A stretch of DNA of 64,000 nucleotides from Chytridium lagenaria (GCA_025449115.1 JAHLKC010000010.1:392571-456570), one strand, 5' to 3'. Positions 33,844 to 45,562 are shown, counted from the first letter of the stretch. Notes: generated by a model not told the origin, from the sequence alone. Program-made: numbers and translations.

Positions 33844-33898
33844 GAGAAGATGTCATCCTTTTTTAGTTGGAATTTTCAAAATAGGATGACATCTTCTC
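33844..33898 (+). repeat. perfect 15-bp inverted repeat over the GNAT start codon
   Basis: The left arm at 33844-33858 and right arm at 33884-33898 are exact reverse complements, with a 25-nt T/A-rich loop. The ATG of the acetyltransferase (33886) lies inside the right arm, so an mRNA carrying both arms could fold and hide the start codon. Confidence 0.8.
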
Positions 33899-34458
33899 GA
33901 GTCCTCATCGCAACGACCGACGCTCACCGTCAAGCCGCATTCACCATCCGCATCAAAGTGTTCTGCGACGAACAGGTACCACCCCATCTTCCGCCTGCCA
34001 CCTCTTACCGCCCCGCCAGGGTTACTCTCTCGAATCCGAACTCGACGCTCTCGACGCAACATCCACCCATCTCATCGGTCTCATCCCACACATCCCATCC
34101 ACTCTCCCAACCCTTGAAGTCGATGGATCCCAATGGACCGTAGCGGGTGCCGCGAGGGTGTTTATGGAGGACGGGGTTGGGAGGTTGGGACGGCTTGCTG
34201 TTGTGCTGGAGGCGAGAGGGACGGGGTTGGGAGGGAAATTGGTGGGGAGGTGTGAGGAGGCTTTGAAGGTGTTGGGAGCGGGGAAGGTTGTGTTGCATGC
34301 GCAGGTGCCGAAAAGGTTGGTGGGGGTGTCTCCCTGTGCGGTTTTAATTGTTTTTTTTTTCCAGAGGGTTTTATGAGAAGTATGGTTATGTCGCTGTTGG
34401 GGATGAGTATGATGAGGATGGGGCACCGCATATAACGATGGAAAAGAGTTTAGTGTGA
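33886..34458 (+). CDS. GNAT family N-acetyltransferase (ElaA-like)
   Basis: Three exons encode about 158 residues, typical for a single GNAT domain. Starts MTSSRVLIATTDAHRQAAF with the N-terminal strand and helix leading to RIKVFCDEQ. A 44-nt intron follows. The central strand AGAARVF, motif A LAVVLEARGTGLGGKLV containing the acetyl-CoA pyrophosphate loop (R-GTGLG), VVLHAQVPK, then after a second intron RGFYEKYGYVAVGDEYDEDGAPHITMEKSL, the standard GNAT C-terminus. All splices keep frame. Closest by pattern to the ElaA/YjcF subgroup; the acetyl acceptor is unknown. The start codon lies within an inverted repeat. Confidence 0.85.
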
Positions 34459-35015
34459 GCGTTTTTGTCAAATATGTAAGTGTTTTTTGGGTAAAGTGTT
34501 GCGGTTATATTAGTTTTTTGTCTTTGCGTTTTTCGTTAATCAGTAAACATAAACATACGAGAACAGTAGATTTCTTCCAACAGTACTAGTGCCACTAGTG
34601 CCCACACATACGTCGCTTCAACTTAACCGCTTCCTTCTGGCCATATTTCATGTCTGCAACATGCACATTTCGTTGATTCCCTTTTACTCAACAATAAATA
34701 CTCGACTTTTCAAAACATTTATTACATTTTTTTGTATTTGTTTCTACCATCATCTGAATACACATACGTGGAATATTTGTATGGAGCTTTTCCATGCCAA
34801 AACTCATTAGCATGTTTCTATTTTTTTTACTTATTTCTTGTTGCATTTGAGATGAAGGACTCAAGAAATGCATAACATGTCGCGTTTAAACATACACACA
34901 TCTCAAAGAAAAGCAAAAACAATATCGTCTTATAATCGCCCACAAAAGCTGTCCAAAATTCTTTCATTTCTCCTGGTATATATAACAAAAACAAATATAT
35001 CCCCACACCTTTTCA
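34459..35015. other. convergent intergenic region
   Basis: 557 bp between the stops of the acetyltransferase (+) and the GPCR gene (-). AT-rich, with T-runs around 34820. No gene recognised. Confidence 0.5.
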
Positions 35016-38000
35016 TCATCTCATATTCCCCGAAGCATAAAGGCCCGAACTCCCTTCAATCTCATTCATACTCATAATCCTCGCGATCCCCTCCGCATGC
35101 CTCTTCAGAATCTCCACCGCCTCATTCTTATAATACTTTTTCTCCGCCTTCATCAACACTGTCCAATTCGGTAAATCCAGCAATACGCAACGGTTCAAGC
35201 CGCTGTCAATGGGTATATCGTCGGTTGACGTCGGGGTTTGATCAGACTCGATGATGGGTTGGTGGTTGAATAGAGATAAACCTTTGGAAGTTTCAGTGAA
35301 GAGATTGCTCCCCCATAAGCCTTCGACTTCATGGAGGATCACATCTTCTTTTTTCAGTTCGGGGTTCTGTTTCGACGGGGTTGGGAGAAGTGTGATGTAC
35401 ATGCGATCGTTGCGTTGAACAAAGATAACTTGAAATATATGTGCAAAATGCCAGCCAAAGGTTGTTTTGTGCCAGATTTTCCATTTACCCTGTTTCATTT
35501 TTGTTAGCCTTTAGTAAAATCTAAGATACCTACAAGAAAGTAAGAGTATTCCCGCATTGATCCCCGCATTGTCAGAGCAGATGACCCTGATTGCAAGACT
35601 TTTTTTGAACCCTTTTTGTTTTGAAAAATAAGGGACATTGTTGCTCCTGAGATAGAGAGAATCGCAATGATGGAGAACTATCCGAATAAAACTCCTTTGT
35701 TAGACCCACTCCCAATTTTCTTATTTCCGTTTTTCATCAAAGCATAAAATAGAGACAAGGCTTTTACCTCAATCGCCACTCTAAAAGCGGAAGGGGAGAA
35801 CAACGTCTCCATAGCTACAATCGACAATAATCCAAAAAAGCTGATCTGATGGCGGCATGAGGTTTTGCTTTTGATCAAAGGAAAAGGGAACAGACGAATT
35901 TTTTAAGATCTTACCCTGAAATACCATTGCAGTTCTGCCGTACCACTCGCTCCAGCCTTTGAAGCCAACAGAAGAAACGCCATAAGCATGATAGCGGTAA
36001 TAGAGAAAAAGAGGACACGAGTGGCTTCATACGATCCATTGTTTTCCGCGGTACAAGTCTAAACACAATATTAGAATAAAAACTGACCGCCCATCACGTA
36101 CCTCTATGAACTCGTTTTCACCAACCACAACCCTCCCAAGTCTCACTCTCCCAAGTAAATAACTCATAAGATATATCAGTAGATTCAAAACACATAGCCC
36201 GAGCATCCATGGAATGTAGCTCCCCGATCCAACCACCCGTTCCCTACTAAAAGCGTTCATAGAATGTATGTACTTATGCACAACAGTCGCTCCAGCCGAA
36301 CTATTAAATAAAATGAACCCCCAAAAAATAAAGGTTTCAGCATGATGATTCTACCCCATTCTCACGCGTTCCTACAAACCTCACAGCCAACGATATGCTC
36401 AAAGCATACACGAACCCGCGTACAGAACAACTGGAAAGCACTTTGATAACGGGTATATACTGGAACCAGAAGGATGCTCCATTTGAAAGAATCGCAGACA
36501 ACGCACATGCCCAGGATATGACGTCGAGATGGCCCTTTTTAGGGGGTTGAGGGGAACGGAAGCGGAGGAAGAGGCCGGATAATGCGCAGAGTACGAGGAG
36601 GGTGTTGGAGACTTGGAGGATTTGAAGGATGATGATGGGGACAGAGGTGGAGGGTAAGGTTTGTTCTAATTCACGTTAAAAAAAAAAGGGTTAGGGTTAG
36701 GGGTATTAGAATGGGAGTATTTTACCAAACATAGTGTCTTGGATGGTGGTGGAGTGTTTGAGCCTAGTATTGTAAATATCTTAAAATGGAACATGACGAA
36801 TGACAAACCTCCGTAAAACACCGGATCTCTCAACTCTATCAGCTGCATCGCATCAGGGGTTGTCATCGCAAAAGCATCTTTTGCATTCAGCGACTGAAAC
36901 TGTTTCAACATGGTCTCATTCAACGTCACAAAAGCTATAGGTCTTTTTGATATGTAAGCAAGCAAAAAAACAACAAAAAAAAAAAGAACCCCCCCCCCCA
37001 CACACACATAACAGCATAAAGATGAAAGAGGTTTTACTCACTGAATGACATCGCCTCCATCATCCAATTCAAAAATATTGTTGATGCTATCGACGTACCC
37101 TTTTTTTTTTTTTAAATTGCGCCTGCGTTAATGTCGCGTGCGTTAAATGGTATCAAAAGCTTACCGGTTTTCGAAAAGGCGTCGAATCGCATGAGGTCTC
37201 GATTTCCAGGATCGGTAAACGATGCGTTGGTCCACCATTGACGTTCCTGATATAGCTGCAACATCCACGTCAATACACTCCCGCTTGGTGAAAACCCCCA
37301 TACCTTATCAAACCCAATCAACATGGATTTGACACAATCGTAAGCTTTATTCGCGTAAAGAGGGTGTAACCCAGAAAAGTGTTCTTTTTGTCTAATAGAA
37401 AATGCTAAGAAAACATAATCCGAAAAACCCATATGAAAATAATGAGATAAAGTGACTTACAGTCTTCCCGATGCTCTGCCCCAAAAGTTTTCGAAGAAAT
37501 CGTTTGTACATGAACGTGTTGGTGTATCCTGGACTGTGTCGTCAGATACACGAAACCTTCCACCGCAGTATTGTTTTTTCCTGTGAAATCGCGATGAGAT
37601 AGGTTGAAAGAGTGGGTATTAAAACATGTGACTTACCTGCCGTAAACAATGGAACGTTGTAGCTAAGCCAAATAAACTGATATCCCATCCCATCCCAAAA
37701 AATAACATCAACATAAATCAAAAACCCAGACAGATAAAACATCGAAACAAAACAAAAGGAAAAAAAGCAAGAAAATAAACAGAGCAGAACGACGACAATC
37801 AAAACAAATATAAAATTATGTAAACAAATACTCACATTCGGTCCCACCAACCCGCATCAATCGCAGCGTGATAAACATCCCTCACCTGCACGTCCAAAGC
37901 CGATATATAAATATACTTACATCCATGACTTTTCAACACCTCAAAAATCCTCCCATAATCCTTCCGTTTATGCATATCCGGCGTCATCCTCCCTACCATC

Positions 38001-38976
38001 GAAACCTCAATCTCTGCTTGAGTCATAGCCGCAACAGCATCCACAGCCTCTACCGAAAAAATATCAGCACGAAAAAGGAAAAGGGGAGTAACCCACGCGT
38101 CACGCTCAAGTCGTCGGTGGAATGAAGAATCGCCATACGCTGAACTTTCCATTGGAGAAAGAGACGGGTGATGTGGTTGGCGACACCTTTTGCGCGGAAG
38201 GTGCGGTAGAAGTAGGGGAACCGGCGTTTATCGGCGAGACTGGTGGAGGCTTGAGAGGCGCCGCAAAACGGTACCTTTTTTTTTTTTTTTTGCGAAAGGG
38301 AGGAGGGGAATTTGGTTGATGTTTATAAGCATAGGGGGTGGTGGAGAATTGAAAGTGAGTTTTCTTTTTACCTTTAATTGGGATGAGACGCCTGCTGAGA
38401 ATCTTGGACAGAGTTATTTTTACTTTTTTGTGGTGACGGATATAACGGCTTACACTGTAGTTTTCGAGTAAAAGTCTCCTGCGATCCCAGAAACTTTTTA
38501 TCGTGAGACGGAAAGTTAGCGCGAGGAGAGGATAACAAAGTAATTCAAACGCCGTGAAAACCTACTATTCATCGTCGTCAAAACATCGTAAAGCGTGACA
38601 GCGCTATACCCTCCACTCGTAATAAGATTCATCTGCGGTGGTTTTGGCATGGCCGGGTTCCAAATATTCACCGGTATCAGGTTTATCTGTATTCCGGGCA
38701 AAAACGTTTTCACAGCCGTAATCTCACCCACTGCCGCCTTTTCATGTCACAAACGACAAAAGGTTTTTGACAAACCTCTGCTGCAATCTGCCATCCCTTG
38801 ATCACGCTGTTTAATGTGAATGAGTTTTGAACGGGGTCTGATACAGAGTCGTTGATGGCGAAGGGGAGGATGAGGAGGATATTGATGATGTCGGTTCTTG
38901 ATGGAATTGTTTGCGTTGTCGATTGAAGCCTCAAAGCGTTTGATGGGATCACTAAAACCATAGCGACCCAAACCAT
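35016..38976 (-). CDS. class C G protein-coupled receptor (GABA-B/mGlu-like)
   Basis: Many-exon gene. The start at 38976 gives a hydrophobic leader (MVWVAMVLVIP) and then INILLILPFAIND, typical of the first strand of an ANF-receptor/periplasmic-binding ligand domain. Further ligand-domain pieces: QINLIPVNIWNPAMPK, RFPYFYRTFRAKG (~38240), MAILHSTDD, YGRIFEVLKSHGCKYIYISA, AAIDAGWWDRM, NYVWLSYNVPLF, ANKAYDCVKSMLIGFDKVW, MLQLYQERQWWTNASF. The seven-helix domain begins near 36660 with VPIIILQILQVSNTLLVLC and continues with LDVISWACALSAIL, YIPWMLGLCVLNLLIYLMS, RVLFFSITAIMLMAFLLLA and more to about 35500. A cytosolic tail of ~150 residues ends at 35016. Class C receptors sense amino acids or related small molecules and signal through G proteins; the ligand here is unknown. 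Exon joins were not all resolved, and some homopolymer indels are likely. Confidence 0.75.
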
Positions 38977-39462
38977 ATATCGTGATCGTCCAGGTCGTCG
39001 ATAGCGTTGACGGTGTGAAGATGGTTTTCCATGAGGCATTCTTTGTTAAGGAAGGAGGGGGGGTTCCCGTTGACCTGGGTTGAAATGCGCTTGAGGTTCT
39101 GTAGTCGACTGGCGATCTCAACCCATTTTTTTTTTTGCTTTGGATGGAAATCCGTTCCCGCCAAGTTCTTTCGGGTCAGTGATGGGGGGTGTATACATGA
39201 TGGGTGTACCGATGCGATGGTGGGATTGAGATTAGCGCGAGGAAAAAAAAAGAGAAAATGGGCCGATATCCCGTACATCCCCGATATTCCGTACATCCCT
39301 TTTTGTACAGCATAATAAGCTCTTTCCGGAATACGTAAAATGTTCATCGGTGACCTTTTGCCCCTTATCGATCTAAACGCTATGGAATTCAAATATTGCG
39401 CTATATATACTTAAGAAAGAAGAATTAAACAAATGTAAGAGAACCAAACGAGAAACACCACT

Positions 39463-40285
39463 TTATAGAAAAACAGATTCGGCGGAACAGAAATCGCTCG
39501 CCACAGCCTCACGAAGAAGCTCGTGTTGTTGATAAACTCGCTGGACGTGCTGCAACAAGGAAGCCGCTGCAGCGGGTCCCAAATGACCAATTAAGGAATC
39601 AAAAAGAAAGGAGATGAAAACATAACCACGCGCGGAACAGGCATTCTGATGTTTCAGCCATTTCTGTTGCTCATGAGCAAGGACGGCGGCACCTAGGTAA
39701 ATTGCAGTAAAAAAAAGGGGGTTTTTTTTTTCTTCTTTTCAATTAATCGTAAAAAGTTCGCATATTTATCTTATATTCACCAGAAAACTCATTCAATTTC
39801 GAGGGTTTGGTCTGTTATAAAAAAATGAAAGGCCTCAAAAGTCAAAGGAGGCAAATGTAGAAACAAGAGGTCACAAAATTACCCATAAGTGGCAAATATA
39901 TATGCCCGAAAGGTAAAAGAAATAAAAAAGATGTTCAAAAAAGTGCTTTAAGTTCTTCACGAGCAAAATGACCCGTCAAACGACGCATGAAACCAAGCCA
40001 AATCCTATGGCGCGCTAAACCACTCAACCCCACGAATCTTTTCAAACCTTTTTTTTCGGGGTTGTTTGCTTCAAAAACAGGTATGCAAAACGGCGGGACG
40101 GGAAGAATGCAATCATGGTGGTGTTTTTTAATTTTATACTTTAATGTCAGACTGCAAAGGCTATTCGTGTTATATGTATTATAGATTCGCTCCGGGGTAC
40201 TCCTCATTAAATCATGGATATGCAATCGAGAGACTTTAGTATGGATGTTGTTAGCCGTTAGAGGATTTGCGCCAAAGAGATACAT
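39463..40285 (-). CDS. hypothetical helical protein
   Basis: Unrecognised. The C-terminal exon 39692-39463 has strong coding character (QQKWLKHQNACSARGYVF, SLIGHLGPAAAASLLQHVQ) and a good acceptor (TTTACCTAG) preceded by a pyrimidine tract. A short upstream exon (ending near 39778, TKPSKLNEFSG) splices to it in frame. Further upstream the frame that starts at ATG 40285 and ends LTGHFAREELKALF at 39935 may be the N-terminal part if one T of the T-run at ~39940 is extra. The helical Trp/Ala/Leu pattern loosely recalls retroelement gag (UBN2) domains, but I cannot support that. Fate and role unknown. Confidence 0.4.
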
Positions 40286-40534
40286 GGAAAAAGAGAGCGA
40301 AATATTTGATGTTTAATGTATGCGAATATATTTGTTCACTTTTGCATTTTTGTGCAAGATATCGGAGGAGAGAGAAATAAGGTGGATATACGTGGTCCAG
40401 CCACCCCCTATCCTCCAACATAGAAAAAGGTGAATTTAGGAATAGGATTATGAATTGTAGTGGCAGCTTGTAAAAAGCCCAACAAAAAGTAAAAGCTAAC
40501 TATGGATGAAAGATCGTGATGTGTTCAATCATCT

Positions 40535-42007
40535 TCATCGTAAACAGTGGACGGTGCAAGACTTTTCCCACCATCCGTCATCAAACTCATATGTCTCATC
40601 CTCGCATTCTTCGCCATCAACGCCGCCGCAGACGCTTTCCCCGTTCCATTCGCTCTCGATGTGGTGCGATTCGACCCTGGGGTGGTTTCCACTCCCTTCC
40701 TTGTTCTGGTATCGGGGGAGGGATGAAAGCGGGTGCGGCTTTTGCTCCGGTGTCATACGGGGTGGGATCACACGACCTGTGGGAGGGGTTGCGCGACCGT
40801 GATGACGGGATTTGATGGTGGAACGGGTGTCGTCGTCGCCGATATCTGTGGAGGCGATGGTGGGAGCTAGGGAGGCGATGCGACCCATTTGGGGTTTTGG
40901 ACGGGGAGGGGTTTTGGCTGATGCGGAGGAGGCGGAGGATGAGGAGGAGGTGCGGGAGGAGGTGTCGCGTTGTGGGATGGAGGGGTAGGGTTGGGTTGGG
41001 TAGCCGAGTTCTGAGAGGGAGGGGTAGGTGCCGCGATTGGACCATTGGGAGGTGTCTTGGTGTTGGTTGGACCAGGGTTGTTGGGGTTGGTGGGGTTGGT
41101 GGTGAATTTGGGCGTAGGCGTTGAGGAGAGAGGAAGTTTCTGATGTGCTTGGACGTGGGTTGGAAGGGTTGCTGACGGTTGTGGCGGCACTGGGACGACG
41201 GGATCCACCTTGGAGGTGGTAGGTTGCGTCAGAGTGGTTGCTGGGACGACGACTGTTGGAGGAGACGGTGCTGTAGGGGGATTGTGAGCGCATGAGAGGG
41301 GTTGTGTCGTCGTTGCGGTGGTGGTGGGGGTGTCGAGGGTGTCGAGGGTTTGTGTTGACGGTGGAGGAAGCACCAGAGACAGCGGACCCTTTTCGAGAGT
41401 TGGCACCTTGAGAAGCGGCAATCATTCCTTCATCGAATAAACTTGAACGTTTACGTCCAATACCCTTTCCAGCGTCCCGACCCTTCATGCTAGCGAGCCT
41501 TGATAAACCGTCGTTTGCGCGACGCCGACGATAAGTTTTTGAGGCTTCTGATGTACGCATGTAAACGACGATGCCAATGACGATGAGGGCGATAGCGAGG
41601 AGACCGCCACCGATCATGGCGGGGAGTTTAATGAGAGCGAGGGAGTCGGCGACGGATTCAGAGGAGTTTGAGAGGCCGGTTTGAAGGGCTGGATCGATGG
41701 TAGTTTCAACGGATTTAAGTTGAGATGATGTGGGAATGGCGGTGTTGACGGGGATGGTGAGTTGGGTTTGAGATTGAAGAGGGGGTGGAGGAGGGATGGT
41801 GGGGATTGCAGGGGAGAGGGAGGTTTGGATGGTGTTGATGGGATCTTGATCGGAGGGGATATTGGTGGGCAATGTATCGTCGATGGGGGGTTGTGTTGCT
41901 ACTGTTGTTGTCCCTGCAATGATGGCAGTTTGAGATGCAATGGGGCCTACACCACCAGTGCTGTTGGTGGTGGCGATGCCAGGAACAGGCCCCCCTACAG
42001 TGGCCAT
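40535..42007 (-). CDS. single-pass membrane protein, Ser/Thr/Pro-rich
   Basis: 490 residues in one frame. Residues 1-125 are rich in T, P, I and S, with no signal peptide, and could be an O-glycosylated extracellular part. One membrane helix lies at about 129-150 (LPAMIGGGLLAIALIVIGIVVYM), followed by basic TYRRRR, then ~330 residues that are Ser/Pro/His/Arg-rich and disordered, with an acidic patch (DGEECEDETYEFDDGWW) near the end. The layout resembles fungal Mid2/Skg6-like sensor or polarity proteins, but no family motif proves it. Polar low complexity makes the exact C-terminus after DDGWW uncertain (a splice there is possible). Probably a cell-surface or wall-associated protein. Confidence 0.6.
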   Translation of the reverse strand: MATVGGPVPGIATTNSTGGVGPIASQTAIIAGTTTVATQPPIDDTLPTNIPSDQDPINTIQTSLSPAIPTIPPPPPLQSQTQLTIPVNTAIPTSSQLKSVETTIDPALQTGLSNSSESVADSLALIKLPAMIGGGLLAIALIVIGIVVYMRTSEASKTYRRRRANDGLSRLASMKGRDAGKGIGRKRSSLFDEGMIAASQGANSRKGSAVSGASSTVNTNPRHPRHPHHHRNDDTTPLMRSQSPYSTVSSNSRRPSNHSDATYHLQGGSRRPSAATTVSNPSNPRPSTSETSSLLNAYAQIHHQPHQPQQPWSNQHQDTSQWSNRGTYPSLSELGYPTQPYPSIPQRDTSSRTSSSSSASSASAKTPPRPKPQMGRIASLAPTIASTDIGDDDTRSTIKSRHHGRATPPTGRVIPPRMTPEQKPHPLSSLPRYQNKEGSGNHPRVESHHIESEWNGESVCGGVDGEECEDETYEFDDGWWEKSCTVHCLR

Positions 42008-43446
42008 ACTAGGATGCTAAGTAGTATACGTTCCTTTAATCCCTTTTCCTGCAGTTTGATATAACGATGGCAGTAGTGTCAAGTGTATCTACTAAATAGA
42101 AGTGTTTGATTTGGTCTAACTTGGGTTGGAGTTGGGTGTGATCTTGGGATGTTGTGATGGTGTTAACTTCTTGGTGTTGTTGGTAGTGGTAGTTGCAGAT
42201 GGGGGAGTATCGCAAAAAAGAGTGCAAGTAAAAAAAGAAACGACCGACTTGATGAAGAAAGGTAAAAAATAAAAAAGACGGACTCGCAGGATCAAACAGG
42301 AAGGGGGTGAGGTTCAATTAGGATGAAAGGGTGGGCAGGGAGATGTAAGAGGCAGGTAAGAAAGAGGGAATAAAGACGCCTCTTGCCTTGTCAGTTGATT
42401 TAGTTTAGTCAGTGTAACAACAATGGTAGTACAGGCCGCAATGCTTTATTGCGGTCTTTTGTACTACTTTCTAATTTTACTTTTTTATTTTATGAAAAAC
42501 TTTTTATAATTAATTAAACAATTAAATTAATAATAAACAATTTAGTATAAATTTGGTTTCATCATCAGACGTAATGACGATTTATAAGCAAGAATATAAT
42601 TGGAGGTGCGTATTGGGTACATACATTACTGTAAGGCGCGATAATGCAATGACGGAGATTTGTGAAGTCAAAGATTGTTCATAGACAGGTTACTGGCTGC
42701 TTATGGCTTGGATCAACGGTCTTGTTCGTATTCTTACGACGGTGAAGCATGTCGCAATGTCATCACAGTTGCAAAAAAGAGTGAGGCTCGCTATCATTAT
42801 TGCGGGGCTTTAGACTGTATGTAGATAGATGGTAATGCAGGTGGGACGTTGGATGGGTGTGGGCGAGGTACCAGACTAAACGCTACTTTGGTATTCTACA
42901 TTGTTTTGATGTCTAGTCATTTAGTATACTGTATACTTAATCCTCATGGTGAAGAGGAAGGGATGTGAATGAAGGTGAGATAGGAGTAGAGATATTCATC
43001 AGGTTTAAACAGAGCGAAAACCAAGTCTATGAGTGGTGGTGTGGAAAAAGTTTTATAATATCTGGTAAACGGGAGTTATGAATGAGTGTCTAACCAAATA
43101 ACTAATACTGGGCCTTTTATTCGTTATTTGACTGTGCTATTTACGGGATTGAACGAAAATTGTCAAGGACTGCGACATATGAAGGGCCAGTCCAGCGACC
43201 CAGTGACATGTTACAGTTATTCAGGCTCGGTTTTAAAGTTACTAATAAATAATATTTTATTGGCAAAGTTTTTAATGCTCCATAGTCTATGCCCAGTATG
43301 TGTGACAAAAAGGCCCAGTAGTGTAGAACATAACTTTAATTTCCTACTTTGTACTACATAGGAGAATATAATAGTTGGGAGTTCAACACTCTCAACCCAA
43401 CACATCGCACCAATTTATTTACCTCATCCTATCTCCTCATAAAACA
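42008..43446. other. divergent intergenic region
   Basis: About 1.4 kb between the starts of two divergent membrane-protein genes. It holds both promoters. It contains a strong nested hairpin (42426-42467) and an AT-rich stretch (42460-42560) beside it. No gene was supported. Confidence 0.5.
42426..42467. repeat. nested inverted repeat (hairpin)
   Basis: Outer arms GTAGTA-C (42426-42432) and GTACTAC (42461-42467) and inner arms CCGCAAT (42436-42442) and ATTGCGG (42448-42454) are exact complements around a 5-nt loop GCTTT. It could be a small mobile-element end or a structured RNA. Confidence 0.75.
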
Positions 43447-44201
43447 ATGAGCGCCAACAACGCAGCCACCATCACCATTGCTCCCAGCAGCCAGGTCAGG
43501 CCACTCAGAACGCAAACGCACAACCTCAATACTACTACGTCCCCGACCCAAGACCGTCGAAGCTGGCGGCGCCATCAAGTCGCGGAAAGTGAAGGCAAAC
43601 CCATGTCTAAAACCACCAAGCTCATCATCAGCACCGTCACCACCGTCATCCTCGTTGGTGCTAGTGTCGCTATCTACTGGTACTTTGGCATTAATAGAAG
43701 ACGTGGTATCGATATTGACCTCAGTCCATCATCCCCATCCCCATCTCCCAACTTCTCCCCTATCCGACCCCCTACCATCCCACCTCCCGATCAATCCTGC
43801 CAACCGGGAGCCTCGGATCCCTCGCCACTTACCGCATTACCTCCAACACCAACAACTGTTTGGCCCCCAACTTCGCTAGCCCCGGCTATTCTCTCCGTCC
43901 CTGCATCAACGCCTCCAACGAGTTGTTCCGCACATACGATATCATCGGTAGCCCTGACGATGGTATTCAAAGTTGGACTCAAATCGACAGCTGTATCAGC
44001 TACAGCAATGAGAACAACCTTCAGGGGTTCAGGACGGCATTCCAGTATGGTTGCAACCTTGGGTACTCGTCGTTCTGGAGGGGAGGTCAAATTGTTATTC
44101 AAGATGGTGTTGGGACTCGGTGTCTGACGGCTCCTGGATTGACTTATGAGCCCTGCGACACTTTGAATGTTAATCAGATTTGGACAAGAGTTTCCGCTTA
44201 A
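43447..44201 (+). CDS. small single-pass protein with Cys-rich lectin-like ectodomain
   Basis: About 250 residues starting MSANNAATITIAP. A short basic cytosolic part, a membrane helix (TKLIISTVTTVILVGASVAI, about residues 60-80), a Ser/Pro linker (SPSSPSPSPNFSP), then a C-terminal ectodomain of ~130 residues that is read in a second frame from about 43800: ATYRITSNTNNCLAPNF, LFRTYDIIGS, QIDSCISYSNENN, GTRCLTAPGLTYEPCD, NQIW at the end. The pattern (CL...C...C...QIW) is like ricin-type beta-trefoil/CBM13 lectin repeats. It is a paralogue of the gene at 45563-46491 and its ectodomain resembles that of the receptor kinase at 47001. One indel near 43800 is assumed. Probable carbohydrate-binding surface protein; no enzyme domain. 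Confidence 0.65.
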
Positions 44202-45562
44202 TCGCTAACTTCCTCTTATATTTCCGGCGCCTATTTCACCTCATGAGCGTTTTCACACCGAAATCCTCTCACTTTGATTTTGATTTTTTTTTTTTTTCTT
44301 TTTTTTTCTTCTTTTCATTAATACGGCTGTCAACACCTCGATGCCCACCCATTTCCTGGGACACTTTATTAACCCCTTACTTACAATTTCTAATAATAAT
44401 AAATATAACACGTCAAAATCATGGGAAATTGAGTGCACTTTATTTAGTGAAATACCCGCATACAACAACACTAACTTTTACGTAAAGCTGTGACTACATT
44501 CGAAAAGAAAGAAAAAAACACATCCGTTTCATTTTAGCAACTTCCACCATGTCCCATCGACCCCTACCCTCTTTCTTGCTCCCCTTTTCCTCGCTCCACC
44601 ACTCCTCCTTCTTTAGGTGTCCCGAACGAACCCTTTCTTGTTGCCTCTTTGAGCTCCATTGACCGTTTTCTCTTTAAAGCACTTACCCTAGTTAACACAC
44701 GTCAAATTCTGATAAATATCACTGAAATAGCTCTTAGAACGGCCTGCACCCTTACGGTTAGTTGTCCCGTCAATACAGTCCCGGGGTTCGCTCTTTTAAT
44801 TCCTGTGATCCTCACGACATCTCTGATCACTGATAACCTTCAGAAATCTCGCGTCCTCGTCCCATGGATCGTAACGAGCGCTCATACGATCTTGGTCTTG
44901 ACAATGGTCCTTCGAATCGATCTAATGATCATCGTCATTGTTCTCCTTCTCGTCGCTAATGCTTTTCGTTCCGACATTTTCTTGATCCGCCTTGCAGCCC
45001 ATCACCCGCTTATTCTGCCTCGCTCACTTCATTTAAGGACCTCCGCGAACCTTTCCTATTTGTCACGCGCCGTTTTTTGTGAAGCCTTCTCTTGCAATCA
45101 TTTACACTCTTGCGTCCAAATTGTTATTAAAATTGCCAGTACCGTTTCCTACCACTTTGTTTATCGCCCTCACGTTCGTCTTTCTTTTCTCGCCGAATGC
45201 GACCTCACTGTTGTACATCCTAAATACAAGCTCAATTTAATAAATTTGTTTTGTTGGCTTCCCACTTCTGACGCTGAATGTGGTTGATGGGATTTTACTG
45301 CCATTGAGGCTGATTTTACGATACTGCTTTCATGATATGCATGGTTCAACAAAAACAGCCGCTCACGTGGTGGTAGTGGTGGAATATCAACGATACATTG
45401 GTATGCTCGACTTTATGCCCCTTGCAGATTTGCGTTGTAAAGATGACGAGGTGGGTAGTGGTAAAACATAAACTCAGATGATTTATTGGTATGCGACTTT
45501 ACGCCATTCGCAGTCGTTGCGTTGTAAAGATGAGAGTCCATTCATAAATCATGAGAAAAATA
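44202..45562. other. intergenic region between paralogues, no clear gene
   Basis: 1.36 kb between two convergent paralogues. A 212-codon frame (44649-45287) lacks an ATG near its start and reads as a chance hydrophobic frame. A 50-bp imperfect direct repeat occurs at its right end (45397-45446 and 45484-45532). Confidence 0.4.
45397..45532. repeat. two imperfect ~49-bp direct repeats
   Basis: Copies at 45397-45446 and 45484-45532 share ATTGGTATGC, CGACTTTA, GCC, GCAG and GCGTTGTAAAGATGA in the same order, separated by 37 bp. Just downstream of the stop of the minus-strand lectin-like gene. Confidence 0.7.

Noticed and set aside
36675..36700. TTAGGG telomere-like repeats
   Set aside because: Only two units, in a non-coding gap of the GPCR gene, not an array.
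40867..41421. Thr/Pro-rich frame inside the single-pass protein gene
   Set aside because: Alternative frame of a Ser/Thr/Pro-coding region; the 490-codon frame with a clear membrane helix is preferred.
44649..45287. 212-codon open frame on the plus strand
   Set aside because: No ATG near its start, hydrophobic and biased composition, no recognisable motif or splice context.
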